From the NCBI GenBank assembly GCA_034408745.1, contig JAWXCM010000450.1, positions 1 through 45,881 of the forward strand: DNA of 45,881 bases, given 5' to 3'. The stretch comes from JAWXCM01 sp034408745 (GTDB taxonomy: Bacteria > Acidobacteriota > Terriglobia > Bryobacterales > Bryobacteraceae). Positions 7,378 to 18,924 of the stretch are shown piece by piece (position 1 is the stretch's first letter; each line of letters starts with the position of its first letter). Position numbers and translations under genes: made by a program. Under the pieces are notes generated by a model that worked only from the letters and a program-made list of their open reading frames with translations, searched no databases and had not been told where the DNA came from.

Positions 7378-7739
7378 AAAAGCTACTGCTAGTATTGTCC
7401 GCGCTGTTCATCATGTCCGCCGGCTCGATGTTCGCCGCCGCCGGAACCCCGAAGACCGTCATCCACGTCATAACCGTGGCATGGAAGGCCAGTGCCACCC
7501 CGGCCCAGATCGCCGCTGCCAAACAGGCCGCCGTCAAGATGGATTACCCGGGCCTGAAGAACGTCTGGATCCGCCCCATCAAGAAGCAGCTCGACGCGCC
7601 GCTCACTGACATCATCGTAATGGAGTTCGAAAGCGAAGCTGCCCTGCAGAAGTACGCCGACAGCCCCGCCCAGAAGAAGTTCTACGAAAGCTACATGTCC
7701 GTGCGCGAAGAAAGCCGCACCCACGACATCACCAACTAA
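7374..7739 (+). CDS. Secreted Dabb-like (stress-responsive alpha/beta barrel) protein coupled to isc operon
   Basis: 121 residues from the ATG at 7374, which overlaps the iscX stop (ATGA) and has AGGAG 7 bases upstream. Residues 1-22 form a signal peptide (MKKLLLVLSALFIMSAGSMFA). The mature part fits the Dabb fold: HVITVAWKASATPAQIAAAKQAAVKM, then LTDIIVMEFESEAALQKYADSPAQKKFYESY, which corresponds to the typical F.SEAAL..Y..HP..H pattern. Dabb proteins are small dimeric barrels of mixed function. Export sets it apart from the cytosolic isc products. No ligand residues identify a metal or substrate. Coupling suggests it is made when Fe-S assembly is induced. Confidence 0.8.
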   Translation: MKKLLLVLSALFIMSAGSMFAAAGTPKTVIHVITVAWKASATPAQIAAAKQAAVKMDYPGLKNVWIRPIKKQLDAPLTDIIVMEFESEAALQKYADSPAQKKFYESYMSVREESRTHDITN

Positions 7740-7812
7740 CAAACTGGAGCGGCCAAAAAAAACTGGAGCAGGCCACTAATCTGCAGCATGCTACTAAGCT
7801 GAAGCATGCGGA

Positions 7813-7867
7813 GGGGGGCAGGCCCTGGGGCAGGCCCCCAGGCCTGCGGACCCGCTTTAGCGGGTCC
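7813..7867. repeat. GC-rich hairpin repeat, copy B
   Basis: Same family as 3880-3924. It begins GGGGGGCAGG, contains an internal duplicated G/C block, and ends in the perfect hairpin GGACCCGCT-TT-AGCGGGTCC (7848-7867). The TAA stop of the minus-strand aldo/keto reductase lies in the TT loop, so the repeat forms the last codons of that gene. The preceding 70 bases hold two short direct repeats of AAACTGGAGC type (7741 and 7759 region) and nothing else I can assign. Confidence 0.7.
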
Positions 7868-8801
7868 CGCTAATCCTGTCAACCTCCTCCTCAGTCAACC
7901 GGAACTCAGCGGCGCCAATCACACCGTCCACCTGAGCCGGAGACCGGAAACCAACAATCGCTGCGGTAACCGCCGGGTGCCGCAGCGCCCACGCGATTGC
8001 CACCTCGCCGGGACTCCGCCCATGAGCCGTCCCAATCTCCCGAATCTTATCCACAATAGCCAGATTCCGCGTCAGCGCAGGCTCATTGAACGGAGGCGTC
8101 CGCTTCCGGAAATCATCCTCGGGAAGGGAAGCGATCCGCTCCCGCGTCATCTTGCCCGTCAACAGTCCGGACTTCATCGGCGAATACACAATCACACCGA
8201 TGCCATTCTCCTGGCAGTAAGGCAGCAGGGACTCCTCCACCTCCGGCGAGACGATCGAGTACGGCGGCTGCAATGAAGTAATCGGAGCGATCTTCTGAGC
8301 CCGCTTCATCTGCTCGACAGTGAAGTTGGAGACGCCAATGTACCGAACTTTCCCCTCGTCCTTCAGACGAGCCATCTCGGTCCAGCCCTGTTCGATATCC
8401 TCGTCGGGCTCCGGCCAGTGGATCTGATACAGGTCGATCACATCGACCTTCAACCGGCGCAAACTCTGTTCGACCTCATATCGAATCGAGTCCGCTTTCA
8501 GTGACTTGAAGATCTCGCGGTTGTCGTCCCAGCGGCGCGCGCACTTGGTAAACACATAGGGCCGGTTCGACCGTCCCTCCAGCGCCCGGGCGACCACTTC
8601 TTCCGAGTGCCCGAGCCCATAAACGGCCGCGGTATCTATCCAGTTGATGCCCAGGTCGAGAGCATGATGAATCGCCGCGATGGATTCGTTGTCGTCCTGC
8701 GGTCCCCACGCGAAACGCCATCCGCCGCCGCCCATCGCCCACGCACCGATGCCAAGCGGCGTGAGCTGCAGGTCGCTGTTGCCGAGTTGTTTTGTCTGCA
8801 C
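7857..8801 (-). CDS. Aldo/keto reductase
   Basis: 314-residue NADP(H)-dependent (beta/alpha)8-barrel oxidoreductase. The catalytic tetrad is complete: Asp56 and Tyr61 in DTAAVYG, Lys86 in VFTKC, His128 in YQIHWPEPD. Further family marks are the GKVRYIGVSNF strand and, near the C-terminus, the cofactor-binding AIVGFRSPAQVDG. The start is a GTG. The substrate cannot be named; the sequence resembles the general-stress/sugar-type AKRs (YhdN/Tas-like) rather than steroid reductases. It lies 30 bp after the DUF1501 gene on the same strand and may be the last gene of that operon. The last five codons and the stop come from a dispersed hairpin repeat, so the original C-terminus may have been altered. 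Confidence 0.93.
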   Translation of the reverse strand: MQTKQLGNSDLQLTPLGIGAWAMGGGGWRFAWGPQDDNESIAAIHHALDLGINWIDTAAVYGLGHSEEVVARALEGRSNRPYVFTKCARRWDDNREIFKSLKADSIRYEVEQSLRRLKVDVIDLYQIHWPEPDEDIEQGWTEMARLKDEGKVRYIGVSNFTVEQMKRAQKIAPITSLQPPYSIVSPEVEESLLPYCQENGIGVIVYSPMKSGLLTGKMTRERIASLPEDDFRKRTPPFNEPALTRNLAIVDKIREIGTAHGRSPGEVAIAWALRHPAVTAAIVGFRSPAQVDGVIGAAEFRLTEEEVDRISGTR

Positions 8802-8831
8802 GTTAAAAGTTTAGAACGGCGCGCGCCGCAA

Positions 8832-10208
8832 TTAGACGAGAATGTCTTTCACCACCTCGCCGGAGATACCTGTGAGTCGGGCGTCCAGGCCTTGCCACTT
8901 TACCGTGAGCCGCTTGTGGTCGATGCCCAGCACGTGCAGCATGGTCGCGTGGAAGTCCGGCACGGCTACCGGGTTCTCCTGCGCCGCATAGCCGAGCTCG
9001 TCGGTGGTGCCGTAGGTGATGCCGCCCTTAATGCCGCCGCCAGCCAGCATGTAGGAGAAGCCCTTGATGTGGTGGTCGCGGCCGTCGCCGCCCTGCGACA
9101 TTGGCGTGCGCCCGAACTCGCCGCCCCATACCACCAGCGTGTCGTCCAGCATGCCGCGCTGCTTCAGATCGGCGATCAGAGCAGCGGTTGGCCGGTCCGT
9201 CTCCTGCGCCTTAATGGCGACGTTGGGCTTCAGGCCGCTGTGGTGATCCCAGTCGCGGTGGTAGAGCTGAATGAAGCGGACACCACGCTCGGCCAGCTTG
9301 CGGGCCAGCAGGCAGTTCGACGCGAAGCTACCGTCACCCGGCTTCGCCCCATAGGCATCGAGCACCTTCTGCGGCTCCCTGGTCATGTCCACCAGGTCCG
9401 GCACGCTCGACTGCATCTTGAACGCCATCTCGTACTGCGCGATGCGAGTCTGAATCTCAGGATCGCCGACGGACTTCAGGTTCATGCGGTTGAGCTGGTT
9501 CACAGCGTCGATGGAGCGCTTCTGCAGATCGCCGCTGATGCCCGGCGGTGTGCGCACATGCAACACCGCGTCACCAATCGAGTTCAGCTTCACGCCCTGG
9601 AACTTCGACGGCAGAATGCCCGCCGACCACTGACGCGCCGCAATCGGCTGCATCTGTCCTCCCTTGCCGGCTGACATCAGCACCACAAAGCCCGGCAGGC
9701 TCTCAGTCTCCGCGCCGAGCCCGTAGACGAGCCACGAACCCATGCTCGGCCGGCCCGCAATGATCGAGCCCGTGTTCATCAGCGTGTGCGCCGGGTCGTG
9801 ATTGATTTGCTCGGTCCACATCGACCGGATGATGCAGACATCGTCCGCAATGCCGCCCATGTGGGGAAAGAGTTCGGACATCTCCTGTCCCGATTTGCCG
9901 AACTTTTTGAACTCGTACTGCGGGCCGTAGCAAAGCAGTTGCCGACCTTGTAGCTGCGCGATCTGCTGGCCCTTGGTCATCGACTCGGGCATCTCTTTGC
10001 CGTGCATCGCGCGGAGCTTCGGCTTGTTGTCGAACGTCTCCAGATGCGACGGGCCGCCCGCCTGGTAGAGGAAAATGACGCGCTTCGCTTTCGCTGGGAA
10101 GTGCAACCCGGAGGTTGCCGATTTCTGCTGCGCGTACAGCGAGTTCAACGCGAACATGCCGAGGCCCGACAGGCCCTGACGAAGGAAGGTGCGTCGAAGA
10201 GTGTTCAT
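8832..10208 (-). CDS. DUF1501 family protein with Tat-type signal
   Basis: 458 residues. The N-terminus RRTFLRQGLSGLGMFALNSLYAQ is a twin-arginine signal, so the folded protein is probably exported. The body is a sulfatase/alkaline-phosphatase-like DUF1501 domain: FLYQAGGPSHLETFDNKP near 45, IRSMWTEQINHDPAH near 125, GVRFIQLYHRDWDHHSG near 305, DTLVVWGGEFGRTPMSQGGDGRDHH near 350. His/Asp-rich stretches suggest metal binding. It follows the DUF1549/DUF1553 gene by a single base. This pair is a hallmark of Planctomycetes, Verrucomicrobia and Acidobacteria. The two are thought to act together on extracellular polysaccharide or similar substrates, but the reaction is unproven. Confidence 0.92.
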   Translation of the reverse strand: MNTLRRTFLRQGLSGLGMFALNSLYAQQKSATSGLHFPAKAKRVIFLYQAGGPSHLETFDNKPKLRAMHGKEMPESMTKGQQIAQLQGRQLLCYGPQYEFKKFGKSGQEMSELFPHMGGIADDVCIIRSMWTEQINHDPAHTLMNTGSIIAGRPSMGSWLVYGLGAETESLPGFVVLMSAGKGGQMQPIAARQWSAGILPSKFQGVKLNSIGDAVLHVRTPPGISGDLQKRSIDAVNQLNRMNLKSVGDPEIQTRIAQYEMAFKMQSSVPDLVDMTREPQKVLDAYGAKPGDGSFASNCLLARKLAERGVRFIQLYHRDWDHHSGLKPNVAIKAQETDRPTAALIADLKQRGMLDDTLVVWGGEFGRTPMSQGGDGRDHHIKGFSYMLAGGGIKGGITYGTTDELGYAAQENPVAVPDFHATMLHVLGIDHKRLTVKWQGLDARLTGISGEVVKDILV

Positions 10209-10209
10209 G

Positions 10210-13380
<3,171 letters not shown>

Positions 13381-13466
13381 GCCTGCTGAATATTCTATCC
13401 CGCACATCCAAATCCGTGGCCGCTCCGTAATGCACACAGTAACCGCCATGAGGGGCGGACCAACTT

Positions 13467-15026
13467 ATGCAAAAACTTCGTGCCACACTGGCTCTGCTGC
13501 TGGCAGAGCTGATGCTTCTTCCGTTTGGGGCTGTTGCTTCCAACCACCGCGAAGCGCCCATTACGGCGCTGGATCACAAAGCAGACATCACGGACCTGTA
13601 TGCGTTTGTCAGCTACAGCGCGAATCAGGCTCCGAACACAGCGCCATCCAAAGTCACACTGATTCTTTGCGTGGATCCGCTTCTGGAACCGGCGAATGGT
13701 CCCACTTACTTCCCGTTCGATCCGAACGTGGTTTACGAAATCAAGATCGACAACAATAATGACGCCGAAGCCGACATGAGCTTTGAGTTCCGCTTCCAGA
13801 CGCAGCAGACGCAGCCCGGTCTGTTCACCGCGATGGCGGGAGCGGGCGACGGCGTAGCGGCTCCGGCGAACTCGCCCGCTCCGGTTCCCGCCGGAACGCC
13901 CATTGTTCCGCCACGCATTACCTCACTCACCAGCGCAGGGCTGGGGCAGCGTCAGCCGTACATTGTCAGCCTTGTGCGCAACGACATCGTCAACCGCCTT
14001 GGTGCTGAGCTGAGCCAGACCATGTATGCAGTGCCCGCAAACATTGGCCCGCGCACCATGGACTACTCGGCGCTCTACAAAGAAGGCACTTACTCGCTGC
14101 CCGGCGGAGTGAAGGTGTTCGCAGGCACTGTTGACGACCCGTTCTGGATCGACCTTGGCGGTGCGTTCGACACCATCAACCTCCGCAAGCTCGGCAGTGG
14201 CGTCCCTGGCGTGTTGACCGATATGGAAGATTCCGCCAAAGAGAACTTCGCGTCTGACACGGTGTCTGGCTATGCCGTCAACGCGATCGCGATTGAGGTT
14301 CCCATCGAGATGCTGACTCGCACGGGACGGGTGGAACCGGCTGACTCGCGAGCCGCGACCATCGGTGTGTGGGCTACCACCTCGCGCCCCAGCATGACGG
14401 TCCGCCGTTCGCCCGATGTGATGATGAACAGCGGTCCGCTCCGCCAGGTGCAGCGCATCGGCAATCCGCTGATCAACGAACTGCTGATCGGCATTGGTTC
14501 GAAGGACAAGTTCAGCATGGATGTGCCGAAGAACGATGCGCAGTTCGCGAACTTCCTGCTGGATCCCTTACTGCCTCGCGTGGTGAATGCTCTGACCAAC
14601 GGCGTGGTCGCGATACCTGCTGCTCCGCGCACGGATCTGCTGCCGCTGGTTACATATGCTCCGCCGATTGCCGCTGCTGGCACGCCCGCGGGTCCTGTCG
14701 CCGATCTGCTGCGTCTCAACACCGGTGTTCCGGCGACCCCGCCAGCTATGGCGAACCGCATGGGTCTGCTCGGCGGCGATGCCGCGGGCTTCCCGAACGG
14801 CCGGCGGCTGATGGATGACGTGGTCGACATCGCGTTGCGTGTTGCCGTGGGCGGGGTTCTTGCCGGACCGAACTTCAACAAGTTCCCGAACAACCGCCTC
14901 GGCGACGGTGTCAACGTGAACGACGCTCCGTACAAAATGGAGTTCCCTTATGTTGCCGAATGCCCGAGCGGCCGGGATCGCCGTCACATCGATCCGGGCG
15001 AACCCGGCGGCGGACCGATTCAGTAA
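13467..15026 (+). CDS. DUF4331 family secreted protein
   Basis: 519 residues. The signal peptide (1-24) ends at VASNHREAP, and the mature N-terminus SNHREAPI-DHKADITDLYAFVS is the DUF4331 signature. The rest shows the family's repeats of hydrophobic strands and MDYSALYKEG, FWIDLGGAFDTINLR, and a C-terminal PNNRLGDGVNVNDAPYKMEFPYVAECPSGRD. The function of DUF4331 is not established. It is exported and the first of three plus-strand genes. The promoter region (13381-13466) is shared with the divergent DUF1549 gene. GAGGGG lies ten bases before the start. Families of this type are often linked to SigK/RskA-type regulators, and such a pair is convergent 1.3 kb downstream. Confidence 0.9.
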   Translation: MQKLRATLALLLAELMLLPFGAVASNHREAPITALDHKADITDLYAFVSYSANQAPNTAPSKVTLILCVDPLLEPANGPTYFPFDPNVVYEIKIDNNNDAEADMSFEFRFQTQQTQPGLFTAMAGAGDGVAAPANSPAPVPAGTPIVPPRITSLTSAGLGQRQPYIVSLVRNDIVNRLGAELSQTMYAVPANIGPRTMDYSALYKEGTYSLPGGVKVFAGTVDDPFWIDLGGAFDTINLRKLGSGVPGVLTDMEDSAKENFASDTVSGYAVNAIAIEVPIEMLTRTGRVEPADSRAATIGVWATTSRPSMTVRRSPDVMMNSGPLRQVQRIGNPLINELLIGIGSKDKFSMDVPKNDAQFANFLLDPLLPRVVNALTNGVVAIPAAPRTDLLPLVTYAPPIAAAGTPAGPVADLLRLNTGVPATPPAMANRMGLLGGDAAGFPNGRRLMDDVVDIALRVAVGGVLAGPNFNKFPNNRLGDGVNVNDAPYKMEFPYVAECPSGRDRRHIDPGEPGGGPIQ

Positions 15027-15040
15027 CCTGAAACAACAAA

Positions 15041-15523
15041 ATGTCCCTTCGAAGTCTTCTTCCCTTGCTTGCGCTCACGCTGACCACAGCGTGGGCGCAA
15101 GCCTCTTTTTCCGACGGACAGAAAGCACTGGCCAGCGGCGATGCGCAAAAGGCTCTGACCATTGCGCGGGCACTGAACAAACAGATGCCGGACGAGCTCG
15201 ATCCGTGGGGGCTTATCGTAGATGCGGCGCGCGCGCTCGGCAAAACAGAGGAAGCGGAGAAGGCGGCGCAGTGGATGATCAATCTGCGTCCGGACGATCC
15301 GCGTGGATTGTGGCGCGTGGCGTCGCTGCGTGAAGATGCGGGCGACCTGTCGGGCGCCGAAGAGGCACTGGTTCTGTGTTACAACCGCGTGTCTCGGACA
15401 GACACTGCCTGGCGCGCGACACTGATGAAACAGATGGTGCGTCTTTACACCAAAACCGGGCGTACAAAGGAAGCTGAGCGCCTGACGCAGGAAATCAGCA
15501 AACTGACGGAGAACAAAAAATGA
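15041..15523 (+). CDS. Secreted tetratricopeptide-repeat protein
   Basis: 160 residues with a signal peptide (MSLRSLLPLLALTLTTAWAQ) and about three TPR-like helical pairs: FSDGQKALASGDAQKALTIARALNKQMPDE, then LIVDAARALGKTEEAEKAAQWMINLRPDD, then LASLREDAGDLSGAEEALVLCYN. Such repeats mediate protein contacts. It starts 14 bp after the DUF4331 gene and overlaps the DUF4198 gene by four bases (ATGA), so it is the middle member of a three-gene operon. No enzyme activity is implied. Confidence 0.85.
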   Translation: MSLRSLLPLLALTLTTAWAQASFSDGQKALASGDAQKALTIARALNKQMPDELDPWGLIVDAARALGKTEEAEKAAQWMINLRPDDPRGLWRVASLREDAGDLSGAEEALVLCYNRVSRTDTAWRATLMKQMVRLYTKTGRTKEAERLTQEISKLTENKK

Positions 15524-16287
15524 AAATCGCGTTGTTGTTGGCATTGCCGCTTGCGACGTGCGCGCTGGCGCACGATTTGTATTTAATGCCGGCGAAGTTC
15601 AAAGCCGCCGTGGGAGACAAGCTTGTTATATCGGTGCACAACGGCGATTCGTTCCCGGGCAGCGAAGGGACCACTGACCCCCGGCGGCTAAAGGACGCGC
15701 GGCTTTCCGACGGCACGCCCTTTACGGACTTCCGTATGCTGGGCAAGGCGACGCACGGAGTGGTCGAGACTCGCACCAAAGGCTCCGTGTATGCGTCGCT
15801 TTACACGGAACCGAAAGACCTGACGATGGAGCCGGAAAAGTTTGCAGCCTATCTGAAGGAAGAGGGCATGCCGCCGGTGAAGCACGGCAAGGAAATGTAT
15901 TCGAAGTACGCCAAGGCTTTGATCACCGTGGGTGCGCCCGACCCGGGCTTTTCAAAGAACCTCGGTCTGATCATCGAGTTCATTCCTGCTGTGAATCCCG
16001 CCACACTGCAGCCTGGCGACAAGCTGCCACTGCAGTTGCTGTTTCGGGGCAAGCCGCTGGCCGGTGCTCAGGTGGAGAAGGCCTGGGTGGGCGGACATTC
16101 CGTGGTGGGCCGCACGGACAATGACGGACGCATTGTGGTTCCGGTGGAGACCGCGGGCAAGTGGCGTATTCACACGGTCACAATGGAGCCGCATCCCGAC
16201 AGGTCGGTCGCCGACTGGCAGAGCTTCTGGGCTTCGCTGACGTTTGAAAATGCCGGCGCGAAGACTACAAGCCAGACACGGGAGTAA
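15520..16287 (+). CDS. DUF4198 family secreted protein
   Basis: 255 residues. The signal peptide (1-17) ends at CALAHDLYLMP, and the mature protein begins HDLYLMPAKFKAAVGDKLVISVHNGDSFPGSE. It then has an Ig/beta-sandwich half with LQLLFRGKPLAGAQVEKAWVGG and TDNDGRIVVPVETAGKWRIHTVTM, the DUF4198 pattern. DUF4198 proteins occur near nickel/cobalt uptake systems and TonB systems and are proposed metal-related periplasmic proteins. The mature N-terminal His would suit metal binding. No transporter gene is adjacent. It is the last gene of the operon, and its final 23 bases overlap the 3' end of the convergent anti-sigma gene. Confidence 0.85.
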   Translation: MKIALLLALPLATCALAHDLYLMPAKFKAAVGDKLVISVHNGDSFPGSEGTTDPRRLKDARLSDGTPFTDFRMLGKATHGVVETRTKGSVYASLYTEPKDLTMEPEKFAAYLKEEGMPPVKHGKEMYSKYAKALITVGAPDPGFSKNLGLIIEFIPAVNPATLQPGDKLPLQLLFRGKPLAGAQVEKAWVGGHSVVGRTDNDGRIVVPVETAGKWRIHTVTMEPHPDRSVADWQSFWASLTFENAGAKTTSQTRE

Positions 16288-16996
16288 CAAGCAGCGGAGT
16301 TGTGGAAGGCGCAGTCGATCCGGCTTCCGGTTCGACTGAGATCGCCAGCGCCGCTGCCTGTGCCACATCCACATCCTGCGATACGAAGTGCACGGCGCTG
16401 CCGCTGTTGTCAGAGCGGAACAAGCCGGCGGGTCTCGGAGCCTGACCCTTTGGAATCACCCACATCTCAAATGTCTGACCGGGGCGAAGCTGCGGCAAGT
16501 TCGACGCGATCAGCAGCACACCGCGAGGACTGATGAAGTACGTGCCCCGGGGCTGATTCGCGCCGGGAGCCGCATTGGCGGGCCGTGTTTGTGGATCCCG
16601 CAGGAAGGTGAATGCCGCATTCAGCCGCTGCGCTTCGCGCGCGTTCTCTTCGGCCTGCTGACGCACCACCGCCAGTTGTTCAGTTCTGACTCTCCCATCC
16701 CACGTGACGAACGCAAGACCGGCTGCGAGCGCCGCGGCAACGCCGATCCATGCCCATGGACGCGCCGGCGCAACCGGCTTGACGGTGGAGAGCACGCGCT
16801 TGCGGAGCGAAGCCGGAACCTCGGCCTCTTTGACCGTCAGCAGCATGGCGGAGTTGAAGCCGATGGCGCGCCGCAGATTGCGGTTGCACACATCGCAGCC
16901 ATCGGCGAGGTGCGACGCGATCTCGATATGCTCGTCGCGGTCAAGTATGCCGAGGGCATACATCTCCAGCAGTTCGCGGATCTCGTCGCAGGTCAT
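16265..16996 (-). CDS. Anti-sigma factor, RskA-type
   Basis: 243 residues from the ATG at 16996 (MTCDEIRELLEMYALGILD), which overlaps the sigma gene stop by four bases. The N-terminal zinc-finger-like anti-sigma domain (1-70) has HLADGCDVCNRN, a His-x4-Cys-x2-Cys variant of the usual HxxxCxxC. A single membrane helix follows at about 95-115 (PWAWIGVAAALAAGLAFVTW). The extracytoplasmic C-terminal RskA domain (130-243) has GQTFEMWVIPKGQAPRPAGLF. It would hold the sigma factor at the membrane and release it on an external signal. The pair converges on the DUF4331 operon. Confidence 0.92.
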   Translation of the reverse strand: MTCDEIRELLEMYALGILDRDEHIEIASHLADGCDVCNRNLRRAIGFNSAMLLTVKEAEVPASLRKRVLSTVKPVAPARPWAWIGVAAALAAGLAFVTWDGRVRTEQLAVVRQQAEENAREAQRLNAAFTFLRDPQTRPANAAPGANQPRGTYFISPRGVLLIASNLPQLRPGQTFEMWVIPKGQAPRPAGLFRSDNSGSAVHFVSQDVDVAQAAALAISVEPEAGSTAPSTTPLLVTPVSGL

Positions 16997-17601
16997 GCCT
17001 GTGCCGGGGCTCCGGCCTGCTCGCGCAGGGTTCGGAGTGCCGTCCTCATCCAGGTTTTTACAGTGCCCAGAGGCTGTTTCAGCCGCTCGGCCATTTCGGT
17101 TTGCGACAAGCCTTCGAAGTAGGCAAGCTCGATGATCTGCCGCTGCACGTCGGTGAGCCGCGCGAGTGCGCCACGGAGACGGTCCAGCTCCACTGAGTTG
17201 AGGATGTCTCCCTCCATGTCGCAGAAGGTGCTGGGGCGTTCGGTGTCGGCCATCATCATCGTGCTCCAGGCTCGGCCCTCTACGGACCGGATGTAATCGA
17301 GCGCCTGATTGCGGGCCACGGTCAGCAGCCACGGTCCCAGGGCGCCCTTCTCCGCGTCGAACGCGGCCACCCGATTCCACACGCGCAGGAATGCCTCCTG
17401 CACCAGGTCCTCGGCTGTGCCGCGATCACGCACCACCCGGAGGATCAACGAGAAGACAACCCGTCCATAGCGGTCATACAACTCCGCCATTGCGTCCGGA
17501 TCACGCGCCCGAAGACGCGCGACCAGTCCCGCCTCCTCCGGAAATCTCGAGAGAACGGCGGCGAGCACAATTGTGAATAAAACCGAATCGCTCGTTTGCA
17601 C
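16993..17601 (-). CDS. ECF sigma factor, SigK-like
   Basis: 202 residues (GTG start; a downstream start near residue 10-20 is possible because the first 20 residues are not family-like). Region 2 spans 35-105 with DPDAMAELYDRYGRVVFSLILRVV, DLVQEAFLRVWNRVAAFD and PWLLTVARNQALDYIRS. Region 4 spans 140-195 with RQIIELAYFEGLSQTEMAERLKQPLGTVKTWMRTALRTLRE. It would direct RNA polymerase to stress or envelope genes. Targets cannot be named, though the DUF4331 operon and the neighbouring porin are candidates. It is translationally coupled to its anti-sigma factor (ATGA). Confidence 0.93.
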   Translation of the reverse strand: MQTSDSVLFTIVLAAVLSRFPEEAGLVARLRARDPDAMAELYDRYGRVVFSLILRVVRDRGTAEDLVQEAFLRVWNRVAAFDAEKGALGPWLLTVARNQALDYIRSVEGRAWSTMMMADTERPSTFCDMEGDILNSVELDRLRGALARLTDVQRQIIELAYFEGLSQTEMAERLKQPLGTVKTWMRTALRTLREQAGAPAQA

Positions 17602-17640
17602 GCTCTCGCCAGTGTATACGAAGCTTGTGACCGTTCGGAC

Positions 17641-18924
17641 TTAATGGATTGTATAGTTCCACATCACGAATGGATACGTGATGGGTCCGGTGTTTTTCGT
17701 CTGGCGCCAATACTCGCCGGGGAGGAACTCGCCGAGCCCCGCCATGAGGGAGAGCTTCGAACCGAACTTGCGAGTGACGCGGACGTCGACTTCATTGCCG
17801 ATGTTGTCGCTGGTGGCGTTTGGGTTGCGGCCGAGCACCGATCCGTTGGCTGCGTACAGACTGTCGTTGCGGCTGAGGATCCAGAAATGGTGATACGACG
17901 CGCGGCACTGCATTCGCAACGGGCAGGTCCATTCAACGGAACCGGCCACTTCCTGCATGTTGCTCCAGCCGATGGGGTCGGCGGTGCCGAATTTCCAGGC
18001 TGGGTAGAGCTGATCGAATGACGTGTGGACACCGTCGCCTGGAGTCTTGTCGCCGGAGGCTCGCTGGTATTCGAAGGCAAGCCTGGGGGCCGACTCCGAT
18101 TTCCAGGGCTTCAGCCCGATTTCCTGGTGAGTGGCCCAGGCGCGCACGCGGTCTGCCGACTGGTGCCCGTTTTGCAGCGCGATGTCGCTAATGTAGTCGA
18201 ACCGATGTGGCAGTTTGCCTCCGGCTCGAAAGCCCCAGGTGGCCAGGTCCATGTGGCCTCGAGTGCCGTGCTCGCACAGGACCACATGGTTGTGTTTCCA
18301 CAGCAGGAATGGCTCCACCGTCGCGTTCGGGATAAGCTTGCGAAAGCTGCCGAAGAATCCGTGCATCTGGCGGTCCGTGTGGAGGGTGTCGATTTCGCCG
18401 AACACGTTGCGCACCGCGGCGGCGCTGAAGAGGTTGACGGTGAAGGAACTGCGTCCGTAGCCGAGGCGCACGCCGTCGAAGCCAGGGCCGACGTTGCCCC
18501 ACTCGCTCATCCAGAGCAGCCGTGCGGCACCGAAGGACAGGGGCTGGCGTCCCACGCGTATCCATGCGCCTTTTTTCTCGTCGCCGGAGCCGATATGGAC
18601 CCAGGCCTGGCGGAGGTCGAGAGGGTTGACGATGGTGGCGGGCAGTTTGAGTTCGGAGGGGTGGACAGCGCGCGAGTCCTGGAGCTGAACGAAGAACTGA
18701 ATGTTTCTTGAGGCTCGAATGGTGGTGTCGAACCGGATGCGGTTCAAATAATCCCACTCGGTGGCGCCGGGTAACTTTTCCGACCCGAACCACGATTCGG
18801 CGCGGCCACGAACCTCGCCGCCGAGAGAAATCCAGCGGGGCAAGACTGAAACTTCAGCCGCCGCAAGAGGAACACTGAGCGCAATACACCAAAAAGCGGT
18901 GCTGCGCCAACCCGCTAAAAACAT
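17641..18924 (-). CDS. Alginate-export-domain outer-membrane beta-barrel
   Basis: 427 residues. A signal peptide (about 1-23, ending SVPLAAAE) is followed by alternating amphipathic strands typical of an outer-membrane barrel. Segments such as WISLGGEVRGRAESWFGSE, YLNRIRFDTTIRASRNIQFFVQLQDSRA and AWIRVGRQPLSFGAARLLWMSEWGNVGPGFDGVRL match the alginate-export (AlgE-like) family. This family is widely used for substrates other than alginate, so the cargo is unknown. The C-terminus ends YPFVMWNYTIH, with an aromatic-rich last strand but no terminal Phe. It lies 39 bp upstream of the sigma factor on the same strand and may be cotranscribed with it. Confidence 0.8.
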   Translation of the reverse strand: MFLAGWRSTAFWCIALSVPLAAAEVSVLPRWISLGGEVRGRAESWFGSEKLPGATEWDYLNRIRFDTTIRASRNIQFFVQLQDSRAVHPSELKLPATIVNPLDLRQAWVHIGSGDEKKGAWIRVGRQPLSFGAARLLWMSEWGNVGPGFDGVRLGYGRSSFTVNLFSAAAVRNVFGEIDTLHTDRQMHGFFGSFRKLIPNATVEPFLLWKHNHVVLCEHGTRGHMDLATWGFRAGGKLPHRFDYISDIALQNGHQSADRVRAWATHQEIGLKPWKSESAPRLAFEYQRASGDKTPGDGVHTSFDQLYPAWKFGTADPIGWSNMQEVAGSVEWTCPLRMQCRASYHHFWILSRNDSLYAANGSVLGRNPNATSDNIGNEVDVRVTRKFGSKLSLMAGLGEFLPGEYWRQTKNTGPITYPFVMWNYTIH

